A stretch of 64,000 nt of DNA from Lactuca virosa. Taxonomy: Eukaryota > Streptophyta > Magnoliopsida > Asterales > Asteraceae. The translations under genes and the position numbers were made by a program. Under the pieces are notes generated by a model. It saw only the letters and a program-made list of their open reading frames with translations. It was not told the origin of the DNA and did not search any database. The stretch lies in contig CAKMRJ010005523.1 in assembly GCA_928212115.1 (NCBI GenBank), positions 248,099,902 through 248,163,901 of the forward strand. The letters are read 5' to 3'. Positions 45,645 to 57,418 of the stretch are shown piece by piece (positions within the stretch are counted from its first letter, which is position 1; the number at the start of each line of letters is the position of its first letter).

Positions 45645-46499
45645 GTACGCGGGGCGTACACAAAGAGTATGCGGGGGGTACTAGGGAAAAAGGGATTACG
45701 CTGGGCGTACCTAGGATTACGCTGGGCGTAATGATCAGGAGTGGTCGCGAAGGTTCTCTGGAGTACGCTGGGCGTAATTCCGTCAGATCAGAACCCTATT
45801 TTAGGGTCTTGGACCCTATTTAAACTCCTTATATCATAACCAAACCCTAATATCTTCAGCCTCCACCCCTCTAAACACTATAAATCTTCATATAGCAACC
45901 ATAGTGGCATTTTGGAGCTTATGGAGTCCATTTTTGGGATATTTGGTCCATTTTCAAGAAGATGGAACTTGTTGCAAGGAAGGGAATCAAGGATGAGCTT
46001 ATGGATCTGGCTTTTAGGACTCATTTTCAGCTTGATGAAGGTATAAAGCTTTGAACTTGATCATTCATCTCTTAGATCTACCATTTTTTGGGTTTTGGTT
46101 TCTTTTTGGTCCCAAGGTTGAAGCTTTATGGTTCCAAATCCGTTTTTAGGCTTGGGGTTGCCACCCTTGATGCTATTTGAGTCCCTAAGGCAGAAAGTTG
46201 CCATCTTGATGGTCTTAATGGGTTCATGCTTGAGTTAGGGTCACTTTTATGGAAGTAGAATGCCATTTTTGGAGTTTGGGTTTGTTTGGGGCATGCAAAG
46301 TCACCAAGTCCGTGACTTTATGGGTTTAGACATTAAGTATAGCTCAGATCTGTGATTTGGACTTATTGGATCAAGTATTAAGCACTTAATGGATGTTGTG
46401 CATGAGTTGTTTGTACGCTGGGCGTACTATGTAGTACGCGGCGCGTACAGTCCATTTGCTCAGTACGCTAAGCGTACAGAAGAGGTACGCTGGGCGTAC
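45645..46499. repeat. dispersed GTACGC(N3)GCGTAC hairpin units in solo LTR G
   Basis: Nine inverted-repeat units, most of them 15 bp: near 45645, 45667, 45695, 45716, 45763, 46413, 46434, 46463 and 46485. The unit at 45716-45732 has outer bases changed on both arms (ATTACGC...GCGTAAT) so pairing is kept. Confidence 0.85.
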
Positions 46500-46509
46500 G
46501 CTCTCAGGA

Positions 46510-46865
46510 GGACTTGGGCCTTTGTGAACTTCGGACCTTAGGCCCTAATGGTTTTGGGCCTGGATTTGCTGATAGTTGGGCCTGAATGCATCGTTGGGCC
46601 AATAATGGAATAGTTGGGCCTATTGGGCCTTGTGGCCCAATATAGAAATGAACTTCGCATTATGGGCCTCGGGTTGGGCCAATTCTTGGACTGGATTGTT
46701 GTAGGCCTTCGTGGGCCAATTGGGTCGGGATTATTGACTAAGGAGAATATTGGGCTTTAGTATAAGGTCCATTAGAAAGGTCTGGGCACAATTTGGAAAA
46801 TTGGGTCATTGATGGATTTATGGACAGTATAGTGTTGGGCTTTTGGTTTGGGTTTGGGCCTTAGT
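46510..46865 (+). repeat. TGGGCC motif array in solo LTR G
   Basis: About eleven TGGGCC/GGCCCA hexamers in 355 bp, mostly on the + strand, downstream of the TATA-like box. Confidence 0.8.
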
Positions 46866-47149
46866 TTGAATCATACAGGGCCAGGGGTAGAATGGTTATT
46901 TCACCCAATGCATGGATTAAGGATTATGCTATGGACCCAATTGCTAATTGGGTATATTGATTGGTAGTGACAGCTCGGGAAGCTGGCGAGGCAAACAGCT
47001 AATGATTTCATGCGGGAAGCTTCTGCAGTGCGAGGTGAGTCTCCTCACCATACCAATGGGTCTAAGGCACCAATGCCGGCCCATTATGTGTTACGATATA
47101 TGTGTTAGCCATTCTGTGAATTTATATGCTTGGTGATTGTGCTTGCATG

Positions 47150-47385
47150 AAAGACCTCGGGGGGTTCCCGAGGCACTTAGGTGTAAGACCTTGGAGGGTT
47201 TCCTTGGCATCCTAGGTCAAAGACCTCGGGGGTTCCCGAGGCACTTAGGTATAAGACCTTGGAGGGTTTCCTTGGCATCCTAGGTCGAAGACCTCGGGGG
47301 GGTTCCCGAGGCATTGGGCTAAGACCATGTGGGGGTTCGCATGGCACCCGGAGTAAGACCCTGGAGGGTTTCCAGGGCTTCCCTA
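47150..47385. repeat. 34-35-bp tandem repeat with self-complementary arms in solo LTR G
   Basis: Seven units starting AAGACC. The GC core varies in concert: CCTCGG...CCGAGG (three units), CCATG...CATGG, CCCTGG...CCAGGG. Two CCTTGG...CCTTGG units do not pair. Confidence 0.85.
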
Positions 47386-48119
47386 TGTGTTGGCTTGCAT
47401 GGTTTATGCGTTATGTATAGCTGTTTAGCTAGTATGATATGTTATACATGATTGTGTGTGGGTATGCTCTGGGGAACTCACTAAGATTCGTGCTTACAGT
47501 TTTGTTTATTGTTTCAGGAATCATCGATTTGGAAAAGAAGGGCTTGGATTGATCGCAACGCACACACCCATGATTTCCGCAATGATAGATTTTGGGATGA
47601 ACTCTGATAAATGTCTTTAATTAACGTTGTTTTGGAATGATTGAAATAAATGATATAAATGTTTGGCTATAATAAAAATGAAATTTTTACCTTTGATTTT
47701 TGGTTTGTTACAACTACACTCGAGTTTAAAATAAGTCATACAACTGTTTTGGATAAGAAAATATTGGATTTTCTGGATATCTAAACTATCATCAAAGTTT
47801 TATACACAAATGCTTATGAACTCACCAACATATTTTATGTTGACACTTTTCAAACGACTTGTATTCTCAAGAAACCAATAAGCAGGTTGTGGATCGCAGA
47901 CTCAAGATTATTTTGCTATATTTTGGTTTTGCTTACCGATGTCTCTTTTGTGTAAACTTTGGGAACATGAACATGATGTAAAACAATGTAAGCTTGTTAT
48001 ATTAATGTATGATGTTTGGATTTGCTATGTTTCAATTATATGCAACTGTTATGATACTGTACAATGAAGTCACCCGCCTCCGGACGTTTCCGCCGTCCTG
48101 GTCTGGGGGTGTGACAGAT

Positions 48120-48131
48120 TGGTATCAGAGC
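48120..48131 (+). promoter_or_regulatory. primer-binding site of element F
   Basis: TGGTATCAGAGC, initiator-Met tRNA complement, three bases after the LTR end. Confidence 0.9.
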
Positions 48132-48523
48132 ATTGTTTATAGTGAACTAGTATATCTAGCCATACAAGATATACAACTATAAATACAATGGGACTAAAAT
48201 ACTCTGACTAAAAGTACACATACTTGCTAGGGTCGTATCATAACAAGAACAAAACAAAATTTGTTTATAGTAGAGTTGGACATCAGAGTTAAACCTGGGT
48301 AGTTATATAATCGTATTAGGGGTAAATATAGCCTGATCAACTATATTTATTCAGAATACGACTAACATGTGCTTAGGAATAAATATTGGTGGCTAATGAA
48401 CTAGAAACTTACCAAAGCTAAGTAGAAAGTTGTAAGGAACCAAAACTAAACAATTAAAATACTATAGGAGTATTTAGTATGCTATCTGTTATCTCGTACT
48501 TATAAAATTCTCGTGCAGACGTT
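48132..48523 (+). other. leader of element F before the extra ORF
   Basis: About 390 bp of AT-rich leader. No feature recognised. Confidence 0.6.
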
Positions 48524-48973
48524 ATGGCTGGATTTTATATTCCCGGAGATCCCTATTTCCCCAACCAAGGGAATGTCGGATGGATTGAGCCAGAAGAAGA
48601 ACCCGAAGAGGACCCAGAAGAGGAATCCGAAGAAGAACTGGAAGAGGAGCCCGAAGAGGATGACGGTGGCACCGATGACTCGGACGCGGAGTCCGAAGTT
48701 ATCAATCCACCCTACATGGCAAGGGTGCCCCCATATAGGATGGGTCCCAATGGACCAACGCCCCCATGGGCACACGAGGTCGAGAGATGGAGCCGTCAAC
48801 AAGGAGTACGACCTCCATTTGATATGAATCGGGACTACTTCGACCTACGGCACGGTGGACCTGCAGACCGGGCCCTACCCGTGATGGTGAGAAGGACATG
48901 CGACATTGGCGAGCAGACACAGGCAACCACCGACCAAATGGTGGCTATGAGGGCCGCGGTTGAGCGCGCGTAA
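48524..48973 (+). CDS. extra acidic ORF upstream of gag in element F
   Basis: 149 codons from ATG (MAGFYIPGDPYFPNQGN) to TAA at 48971-48973. Residues about 22-60 are almost all Glu, Asp and Pro; the rest is Pro/Arg-rich (PPYMARVPPYRMGPN, PPWAHEVERWSRQQG). Past the TAA the same frame stays open to a TAG at 49118-49120 and has heptad-like, Arg/Gln/Ala-rich helical content, so the TAA may be a late nonsense mutation of a protein of about 198 residues. It is more GC-rich than the surrounding leader. Not similar to Gag, Pol or any protein I recognise. It could be an element-encoded regulatory protein or captured host sequence. Confidence 0.55.
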   Translation: MAGFYIPGDPYFPNQGNVGWIEPEEEPEEDPEEESEEELEEEPEEDDGGTDDSDAESEVINPPYMARVPPYRMGPNGPTPPWAHEVERWSRQQGVRPPFDMNRDYFDLRHGGPADRALPVMVRRTCDIGEQTQATTDQMVAMRAAVERA

Positions 48974-49120
48974 AGGATGACCCAGGAGGTAGTCAGGGAC
49001 TACCAGGCGCGCCAGGCAGCAATAGAAGCCCGGCTTAGGGCCACCGAGCACCACCTGGCAAGACTTCAGGGCGCATCTACCTCGTCGACAGCCCTACCAG
49101 ACCCCGCTCATCACGACTAG

Positions 49121-49476
49121 TATCAATTTATTGTCTACTGTATCGGTTTTCCCTTTTGCACCTTCCAATGTATTATCGATGACATGATTAAGTGATTGCA
49201 CTATTCATGGATCCGTTACTTCGTTAGATTTTATTGCACTTCATGTACTTGTATGCCTTAAAGGCAAAATTTTCATGTACTCAGGAAATTAACATCAATG
49301 AAAAACGGATATATATGATGTGTTATCTGTGATGTTCTCTATTACTATTATTGCATGTTAATTTCATATCCACGCTTACTCGTACACAACCAAATCACCG
49401 ATGCTATTCTATAATCAAGAAATCGTGAAATAAAATACATTGGATACTCATTGTCCTTCTGATCCATGACAAAAAG
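49121..49476 (+). other. leader between the extra ORF and gag of element F
   Basis: About 355 bp, AT-rich. The last 40 bp (TCCTTCTGATCCATGACA) match the leader of element E next to its gag, so this end of the leader is conserved. Confidence 0.65.
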
Positions 49477-50295
49477 ATGCCAAGGAGATCAACCCGAAGG
49501 AATAACAATACAACACCACCACCGCCGCCCCCGCCGGAAATGAACTCTGCGGCCTTCCAAGCGGAAGTCTCAGCCGCAGTAACAGCAGCCCTAGCCCATA
49601 TCCAAGCCGGAAATAATGGTGGTGGACAAGGCCAAGGGACAGGAAGCTCCCACCACGGGATGAATCAAGGGCCCGTAAAGGACTGTACCTACAAGGACTT
49701 TTCCAATGCAAGAACCCGCACGTTCAACGGGACTGGAGGAGTCATAGCTCTGAAGCGATGGATCGAGAAGGTGGAGTAGGTGTTCGAGATATGTGAATGT
49801 CCGGAAGGAAGTAAAGTCAAATTTGCGGCCTGCACTTTCATCGACCAGGCACTGTCATGGTGGAACGGTCATATAAAGGCCATGACACTTCCTGTTGCAA
49901 ACGCTCTGTCCTGGGAAGAACTCAAAGAAATGTTAATTGCCGAGTACTGTCCCCGAGGGGAAAGTCAAAAGCTCGAGCAAGAACTATGGAACCTTACAGT
50001 GCAAAACTCAGACATTGACGCATACATATCAAGGTTTAACGAACTATCCCTTCTGTCCTAGTATGATTACGTCCGAGGGAAAGAAAGTCGAGCGATTCAT
50101 CTGGGGGCTGAAACCTCCTATTCAAGGTAACGTGATTGCCTCGAAACCTGAAACCTACGACAGTGCAAAGCGCCTAGCCAAGAAGCTTTACGATCACGGT
50201 GACAAGAAAAGTACCAAAGCAACCGGGGGAGAAAGCAAACAAGAAGGAGAGAACAAGAAAAACCGAGACAACAAGCGTAAAGGGCGACAGAATTC
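49477..50295 (+). pseudogene. gag N-terminal part of element F
   Basis: Starts MPRRSTRRNNNTTPPPPPPP, then NSAAFQAEVSAAVTAALAHI and the retrotransposon Gag domain. A TAG at 49777-49779 and a frameshift near 50060 break it (ALSWWNGHIKAM, then MITSEGKKVERFIWGLKPP). It is cut at 50295 by element C' and resumes at 58193. Confidence 0.88.
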
Positions 50296-51050
50296 TGTTG
50301 GATAAGGTGTCTAAGTCCATAACTTATTTGGTATATACTTGACCCGACCCGGCATGGTCCATTTGGGTTGCACTTCACCCAAACTATTTATGGATAATTT
50401 TATGAGAATTGTATACTTACGATTTATTAATATATTATAAGTTATAATATATTAATATATAGTCATGTTATTTAATTAGTTTTAATCTTGAATTAATTAT
50501 GAATTGATTTAGTGATTAAAAAAAGAAGACTAATTAAATCATGGGCTATTATATTTATATGGTGTGGGCTAACACTCATTTGGAATGGGCTAAGCTTATA
50601 TGGAAGTCCATGGATGATCCATGGAGCTTTTAACCCATGGATCCTTGGAAGAGGAAAAGACATGGGTTATTAGGTTTTCACCCTAACCATGTACACTATA
50701 TAAACAAGCTTATGTTGCATGAAAAACACCCTAAGTGTGTGTGTAATGTGGTGGCCGAAATCTAAGAGTTAGTATACTCTCTCATACATTTTCCAAGTTT
50801 GTGGTGATTTGTGATTTCCATTTGAGGCATTCACATTATTGGTGCTTGGCTCTCAAACTCCAAGGAATCAACAATCACAAAAGGTATGTAATTCATCTAG
50901 TTCTTTTATGTTTAAAAGTACCCCATGCCATGCTAGATAGGTTATAAACCTTGGAAAATAATATTTTGCATGTACCTTAGACAAACATAGATCCAAGGTT
51001 TATAGGTTGCATGTACACTTAGGAAGTGTTAGAATGCTCAAAACCCAACA
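50296..51050 (+). repeat. 5' LTR of element C'
   Basis: 755 bp, TGTTGGATAAGG to AAAACCCAACA. TATA box CTATATAAAC at 50696-50705. A consensus-like splice donor AAG/GTATGT has its GT at 50884-50885. Confidence 0.95.
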
Positions 51051-51051
51051 G

Positions 51052-51063
51052 TGGTATCAGAGC
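51052..51063 (+). promoter_or_regulatory. primer-binding site of element C'
   Basis: TGGTATCAGAGC one base after the LTR; perfect initiator-Met tRNA complement. Confidence 0.9.
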
Positions 51064-52572
51064 CTAGGCTTGTTTGTTTGATACTTGATGCAAAATAGTG
51101 ATTAAAAGTCGATTTTTGCTGTCTGACTGATGAAATCGCCGAGTCCATGGGGGGACTCGCCGAGTTCATGTGTAAACTCATCCTACTCGCGAGTAGGTTC
51201 GTGCACTCGGCGAGTAGGAGCCTCAGAATGCAGATTTTCGACTTTTGCTGCTGGAAATGGACTAGAAACATTACCCTAAACTGTTTTGGTGTTTTTAAAA
51301 CTTGTTTAGTTGGTGTAATGGTTGTTCTAATCCATTTACAATAGCTTATATCAAAATTTCATGCTTTGTATGTGTTCATATAATTCTTGAAACTTTGATG
51401 ATCATGTTCATGTTCTTATGAATTTAGAAGATGATATGAATTATTTGCTGAATTGTTTAGGATTAATTCTTGATCATTTATGTGTTTTAATGGAGTCCAT
51501 AATTTGTCCTCAAGTTATGGATATCCAAAGGTCACTTCTTTTAAACACACACTTAAAACACATAAGTTACATGGAAATGAAGAGTCTTCATTTTTATGAA
51601 CCTTTAATTCATAAGTTATGAAATGAAAAGTTTTGAATAGTTTCAAAACTTGTCCTCAAGTTTTGGAATTTGTAAAGTTACACACACTTTAATATACTTT
51701 AATTCCAAACCCTTAGAGTTTTTAAAAGTTAAAATTCAACCCTTATACTATTTATAACATTAATGGTTAATTATTATATATATGTATAAGATCAAAGTCG
51801 TCTTACCGCTAGTACGCCTCATTCACGAAGCCAGTCTATAAGGTGGGTATAAGTTGTTGCCTATAAAATGGCAACTTAATGGGTGTCCACTCTCACCCAC
51901 CGCTTGCTTGACTGGTGGAGGGTCGTTAGCCGAACGGGTAGGACAAGGACTTATAAATTCTCATTAAAAGTATAATGAATATTATAAAGTAACTAAACCT
52001 TTTATAAATTCCCAATCTTAGTTACTTTAGGAAAATGTGAATATGGTGCTAACCCATGAAATTCACACTTTGTACCTTACCAAGTCGTTGGTGGAGCGTG
52101 TGTGGTTAACCGGCACACTAACTTGGACTAGTAAGGATCACGAAGGGTGACTTAATGTTTATCATAGATCGGTAGAGCGTGTGTGGTTAACCGACACATT
52201 GATTAGGTGATAATATTAAGGGTACCAAGTGAATTTGCATGGTTATTCACACCTTTTTTGTGATCCTCGGCATCCCAGTCACAAAACTTGAAGGGCACAA
52301 TCGAGATTGAAACATGCCATTGAAAAGTTCAATGAATCTCAAAAGAATCTAGGAATTTCAAAAACCAATTAAACCTAATAATTCATTTCGTTTTCATGGT
52401 GGAAATTGGTGAATCGTCATTCACCTACCTTCAAATATGTTATAGCTTAGATTACGGCATCCCTCTTCTAAGTTATAATATATTGTGTTTGATCCTAGCC
52501 TTAATATTACATTTGGGTGTATTATTAAGGATTCGACATATATCTAATCTAAACTTGTTTTCTTCTTTTCAG
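51064..52572 (+). other. 5' leader of element C' (possible intron)
   Basis: 1.5-kb AT-rich leader matching that of C, including two GGTTAACC-loop hairpin motifs (52104-52111 and 52185-52192). It ends TTCTTCTTTTCAG directly before the gag ATG at 52573. A CTCGCCGAGT-rich block (51133-51220), with a perfect 16-bp palindrome at 51182-51197, is absent from C. Confidence 0.7.
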
Positions 52573-53590
52573 ATGTCTTCCAACAACAATGCTTCGGGCT
52601 CTAACCCTACTGGCTCCTTTTCCCTCATGAACCTTTGTGGGAGGGTCATCTTTGATGGTTCCAACTTCATGGATTGGATCCGGAACATCAGGATGGTTAC
52701 TCGTTACGAGGACAAGGAATATGTCCTCGATAAGGAGCTAAAGGAGCTTGATGAGTCCACTGCTACTCCTGAGGAGGTCGCTGAGTATCAGGCACATGAA
52801 AGAGATGCCACCAAGGTGGCATGCATCATGATGGCCACCATGACAGCTGAACTCCAAAAGTCCTATGAGGACTATTACCCTTTTGAGATGCATCAGGATC
52901 TGATGGAAAGGTACCATCAGAGTGCTCGTCAAGAGCGGTATGAAATAATCTCCTCCATGATCACTACCCGTATGAAGGATAGCGAACCAATCACGAGCCA
53001 CATGCAGAAAATGCAAAGGTATGTGGACCGTCTAATGAAACTGAATGTGAACTTCCCTGAGGAGTTGGCAATTGATATCATTTTGCACTCCTTGCCCTCG
53101 TGTTATGATCAATTTCGTATGACATACCACATGAACAAGGAGGAAGTCACACTGAGTAAGCTTCAAGGACTTCTGAAGACTGCCGAAAGTGGTCTTAAAA
53201 GTAAGTCGGTTGCTACTCCTACTCCTACTACTACCCATGTTTTGGCTATCGGGCAAGGCAAATGGAAGAAGAGGAAGCACCCTTCGAAGGGTACCAAGGG
53301 AAAGTCCCTTGAAGGCTCCTCATCTGGAACCAAAGGTGGTTCTATCACTCCTTCTGCCATCCCTAAGGATGCTGAATGCTTCTACTGTCAAAATAAGGGG
53401 CACTAGAAGCGAAACTGCCCAAAGTACTTGCAGGATGTCAAGGATGGAAAAGTGAAACCATCCCATGCAGGTATTTACACTATATTGTCTAATAACTCAC
53501 CATATTCTAATTCTTGGGTGCTTGATACAGGTTGTGGTATTCACATCTGTTGTGACTTGCAGGGCCTAAGAAGAAGAAGTGAGGATGTGG
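52573..53590 (+). pseudogene. gag and protease start of element C'
   Basis: The ATG at 52573 is chosen by match to element C (MSSNN start); the 59 codons open upstream are leader. The Gag domain (FMDWIRNIRMVTRYEDKEY) is intact, but a TAG at 53404-53406 replaces the Trp inside the zinc knuckle CFYCQNKGH-KRNC. The protease motif LDTGCGIHICCD is in phase after it; a frameshift follows near 53580. Confidence 0.88.
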
Positions 53591-54760
53591 AGCACGAAAG
53601 ATAAACTTAATCATGGGGAACAAGAAGGTTGCACCTGTTACCAAGATTGGAGTTTATACTTTGTTGCTAGATAGTGGGTTAAAGTTAGATTTGAATAAAT
53701 GTGTTTACTCGTCTGAAATGGCGAGGAATATTATTTCCTTTCATGCTTTGTACAAACAAGGTTTTACCTTTTCTTTTGATAATGAAGTTGGTAGTATTAA
53801 TGCTTTCTTTAATAATATTCTTTATTTTAAAGCATTACCTTGTGATGGTGTGTATGAAGCTGTATCGGTTGTAGATAATTTAGGGAATAATGTATTGTGT
53901 ATTGATTCTTCTACTAGCTTGGATAAAGCATCTTTGTGGCATTGTCGTCTTGGACATGTAAGCAAGAAACGCATAGGCCAGCTCCAAAAGGATGGAGTTT
54001 TGGAGTCGTTCGACCTCAAGTCGGATGATAGTTGTGAGTCTTGTCTACTTGGAAAAATGACAAAATCACCCTTCACTGGTACTTGTGCAAGGGGTGAGGG
54101 TTTGTTGGACCTTATACATACTGATGTATGTGGACCATTCAAAACCGCCACAAGGGATGCTAATCGCTATTATGTGACTTTTATTGATGATTTTAGTAGA
54201 TATGGTTATGTCTACTTAATCAAACATAAGTCAGAAACTTTTGAAAGGTTTAAAGAGTTTAAACAGGAAGTAGAAAATCAATTGGGCAGGAACATTAAGA
54301 TGCTTCGATCCGATCGAGGTGGTGAGTATCTTAGTACTGAGTTCCTCGACTATCTTAAGGAGTGTGGGATTGTCTCACAATTGACACCTCCAGGACACCA
54401 CAGCTGAATGGTGTAGCTGAGAGGCGCAATCGAACTTTGTTGGACATGGTTCGCTCTATGATGAGTCGAGCTTCGCTACCAATCTCTTTTTGGGGGTATG
54501 CCTTAGAGACTGCCGCCCACATCCTTAATCTAGTCCCTACAAAGAAGGTTGCCAAAACACCTCATGAGATGTGGACTGGGAAAGTTCCCAATTTGGACCA
54601 CATCAAGATTTGGGGTTGCGAGGCTTTCGTGAGGCGTGAGACTCATGACAAGCTCGAACCTCGAAGTGAAGGGTGTATTTTCATCGGCTATCCACAAAAA
54701 TCCTTTGGTTACCTCTTCTACAGACCCAATGAGAATGTGGTCTTTGTGGGCTAGGAGAGG
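53591..54760 (+). pseudogene. integrase of element C'
   Basis: 53613-54407 and 54362-54754 in two frames: LWHCRLGHVSKKRIGQL, CESCLLGK, LIHTDVCGP, LRSDRGGEY, then after a small deletion near 54395 GVAERRNRT, SFWGYALETAAHILN. D-D-E residues are present but split by a frameshift. The end lies in the same AG-rich stretch (54770-54782) that carries the frameshift of C. Confidence 0.88.
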
Positions 54761-56600
54761 AGTCTTTGAGAGAGAGAATTTATAAGCCAAGGAGACAGTG
54801 GGAGGCAAATTGACCTTGAAGAAATTCAAAGACTCAATTGGTGAAGGAACCTCAAATACTAGCAATCAACCCGAGGAGGAAAACTCCTGTTGATCCAGCT
54901 GACGAGTCTGTACCTCCGAGGCGTTCCACAAGGGTTAGGAACACACCTGAGTTTTATTATGGATTTCATATTACTACGGAAGGTGATACATTTATCAGTG
55001 ACAGTACACTGGTAAATCTGGATGAACCTAACAGTGTTAAGGAAGCCATGGCAGGCCCGCAGTCTGCTAAATGGAAGGAGGCTATGGACAGCGAGATACA
55101 GTCCATGTATGACAATCAAGTTTGGAACTTGGTTGACAATGTACCAGGCCGTAAAACAGTCGGGTGCAAATGGATCTTCAAGAAGAAGACCGACATGGAT
55201 GGGAAGTGCACACTTATAAGGCTCGACTGGTTGCGAAGGGTTTTACTCAGACTCAGGGTATTGATTATGATGAAACCTTCTCACGGTAGCAAAGATTAAG
55301 TCTATTAGGGTATGCTGGCCATTGCTGCATTTCATGATTATGAAATATGGCAAATGGATGTCAAAACCGCTTTTCTTAATGGAAAGTTGGCTGAGGATGT
55401 GTACATGAATCAGCCAGAGGGTTTTGTAAGTGCAGAATACCCTAATAGAGTGTGCAAGCTTGAGAAATCCATTTATGGATTAAAACATGCATCTCGTAGT
55501 TGGAATCTTTGTTTCGATGAGAAGGTCAAAGAGGTTGGTTTTCTTGAGAAGTGAAGAGAGTCTTGCGTGTATGTAAGAGCTAGTGGGAGTACGTTAGCTT
55601 CTTGGTACTGTATGTAGATGACATACTACTTATAGTAAATGAATCCCAACCTTGCAGGAGGTTAAGTCCTGGCTGGGAAGTGCTTTGCTATGAAGGACCT
55701 AGGGGACGCTGCCTATATCCTAGGGAAAGTTATAAGAGAGAATATGAGTAGTAAAAGACTAATGGACTTAGTCAGAGTATCTACTTGGATAAGGTGTTGA
55801 AAAGGTTCAACCATGCAGAATTCCAAGAAAGGAGAATTACCGATCCAAAGCCATGGCCAAACTGAGCAAGGCTCAGAGCCCGAGTACATAAGATGAGAAT
55901 AGCTGAGATGAGTCGATTACCTATGCTTCCGCTGTTGGCTCGATCATGTATACTATGACTTGTACCCGTCCTGATGTGGCCTTCGCTTTGAGCATGGTCA
56001 GCAGATATCAGGGGAAACCCTGGCAAGGCTATTGGACTGTGTAAAGAATATTCTCAAGTACCTCGGAGGACTAAGGACTGGATCCTTACCCTTGGTGGGA
56101 GTGATGACTTGTTGAGAGTGCTAGGGTATAGTGATGCTAGTTTTCAGACTGATCGGGATAACTTCCGCTCTCAGTCGGGCTGGGTCTTTACCCTAAATGG
56201 AGGGGCAATCTCTGAAGAGTTCCAAGCAGGAGACGGTGGCTGATTCGACTTGTGAATCAGAGTATATAGCAGCGAGGTAGCAGCAAAGGAGGCGATATGG
56301 CTGAAGAACTTCATCAGAAGACCTTGGAGTTGTACCAGCCATTAAGGAACCTATGGAGATTTTTGTGACAGCAATAGTGCGGTTGCCTTAGCCAAGGAAC
56401 CGAGAGATCATGGCAGATCCCGACACATCGACAGAAAATATCACTTCATAAGTCACAAGATAGAAGAAGGACTCCTCGTGGCAAAGAGGGTATCATCAGA
56501 TGAGAACCCTGCAGATCCCCTTACGAAGGGACTGACGAGGGTTAAGCATTTGCAGCATGCGAGGCGCATCGGGCTGAGGGACGATATTAGTTTTACAGAT
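54761..56600 (+). pseudogene. RT and RNase H of element C', heavily frameshifted
   Basis: Pieces in order: PPRRSTRVRNTPEFYYGFH, WKEAMDSEIQSMYDNQVW, CKWIFKKKTDMDG, then (55312-55554) YEIWQMDVKTAFLNGKL and SIYGLKHASRSWN. The YVDD box and RNase H motifs are recognisable at about 55600-56500 (for example DASFQTDRDN, AKEPRDHGRSRHIDRKYHF) but need many frame changes. Dead. Confidence 0.85.
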
Positions 56601-57418
56601 TAGATAATTTTTCTAAAACTTGTAAAATGTAATCGACGTTTTGATGAGATAAAAGTGTGATTTATTTATGAGTAAAGTGTTACTATCATTGTCAATTATT
56701 TACTATTGTTTCAGTTTTGCATGTTTTGATTCCAGAATAATTAATTTATTCAAACCTCCACAATCAGTCATACGTCGGAAGTAGGTATGAATCAAGATTG
56801 TCATGAATTGGGTTTGTAGATGGCTAAAGGTGTTTAGACATAGCAATGGTTGCTACAACGTTCATGAGTGCTCATAAGTTATGAGTATTGGAATAAACCC
56901 ACGCTCACTTGTATCACTTCATGGAATTTATCTCGAGTGATCGTGTGAGACGATAATATCATATAAGTCTTCAAACCTAGAGATATGAGTTATTACCTAT
57001 GAATTGGTTGTGCATTGATTGCAACGTAAACGCATCAGTAACTTGATGTTATAAAACGTCCTTTGTGTACAATTCAACAAGTAGTAGAACAAGCATATGA
57101 GTCGAAGTTAATATGTTCCTTCTAGAAATAGAAGCGATATCTGGGCCCCTCGATGATTTTGTTTTGACCTATGTACCGGGCCCGGTCAGAACTAAATTGA
57201 TGTGTTCAGTTAAGTTCTTTGTCAAACAAAGCGGAAATCGAGAAACAACTAGACAATAAGTAAGACATTGTTCCATGTACTTGTCCGGCTGATATCATGA
57301 GAACAGATGGCTATATGATCACTATCTAAAATGGCGCTTCATAGTTCAACAGAGTTTTCGAGAGCTAGATTGCCGGTTGGTTCCTGAAGTAAATAGGCAA
57401 ATACAGTTATTAGATTAT
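56601..57418 (+). other. 3' noncoding region of element C'
   Basis: About 820 bp, homologous to 22370-23191 of element C. No ORF. Confidence 0.7.

Larger units (their letters stand above)
45288..47712 (+). repeat. solo LTR G nested in the element F 5' LTR
   Basis: 2425-bp TG...CA unit (TGTAACACCC to TTTGTTACA) flanked by the perfect 5-bp duplication ACTAC (45283-45287 and 47713-47717). No internal domain, so a solo LTR, probably gypsy. A TATA-like box (CTATTTAAA, 45816-45824) and AATAAA (47645-47650) suggest + orientation. It carries GTACGC hairpins (45645-45777, 46413-46499), a TGGGCC array (46510-46865) and a hairpin tandem repeat (47150-47385). Confidence 0.85.
42477..48116 (+). repeat. 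5' LTR of element F
   Basis: Starts TGTGACAACTGGC and ends GGGGTGTGACA. 5640 bp including the nested solo LTR G (45288-47712) and its duplicated 5 bp; about 3.2 kb without them. Compared with the 3' LTR it carries an extra 287-bp block with a 30-bp minisatellite (42769-43055). Confidence 0.9.

Noticed and set aside
47140..47390. CRISPR-like spaced repeats
   Set aside because: Units are contiguous tandem repeats within a plant LTR, without unique spacers.
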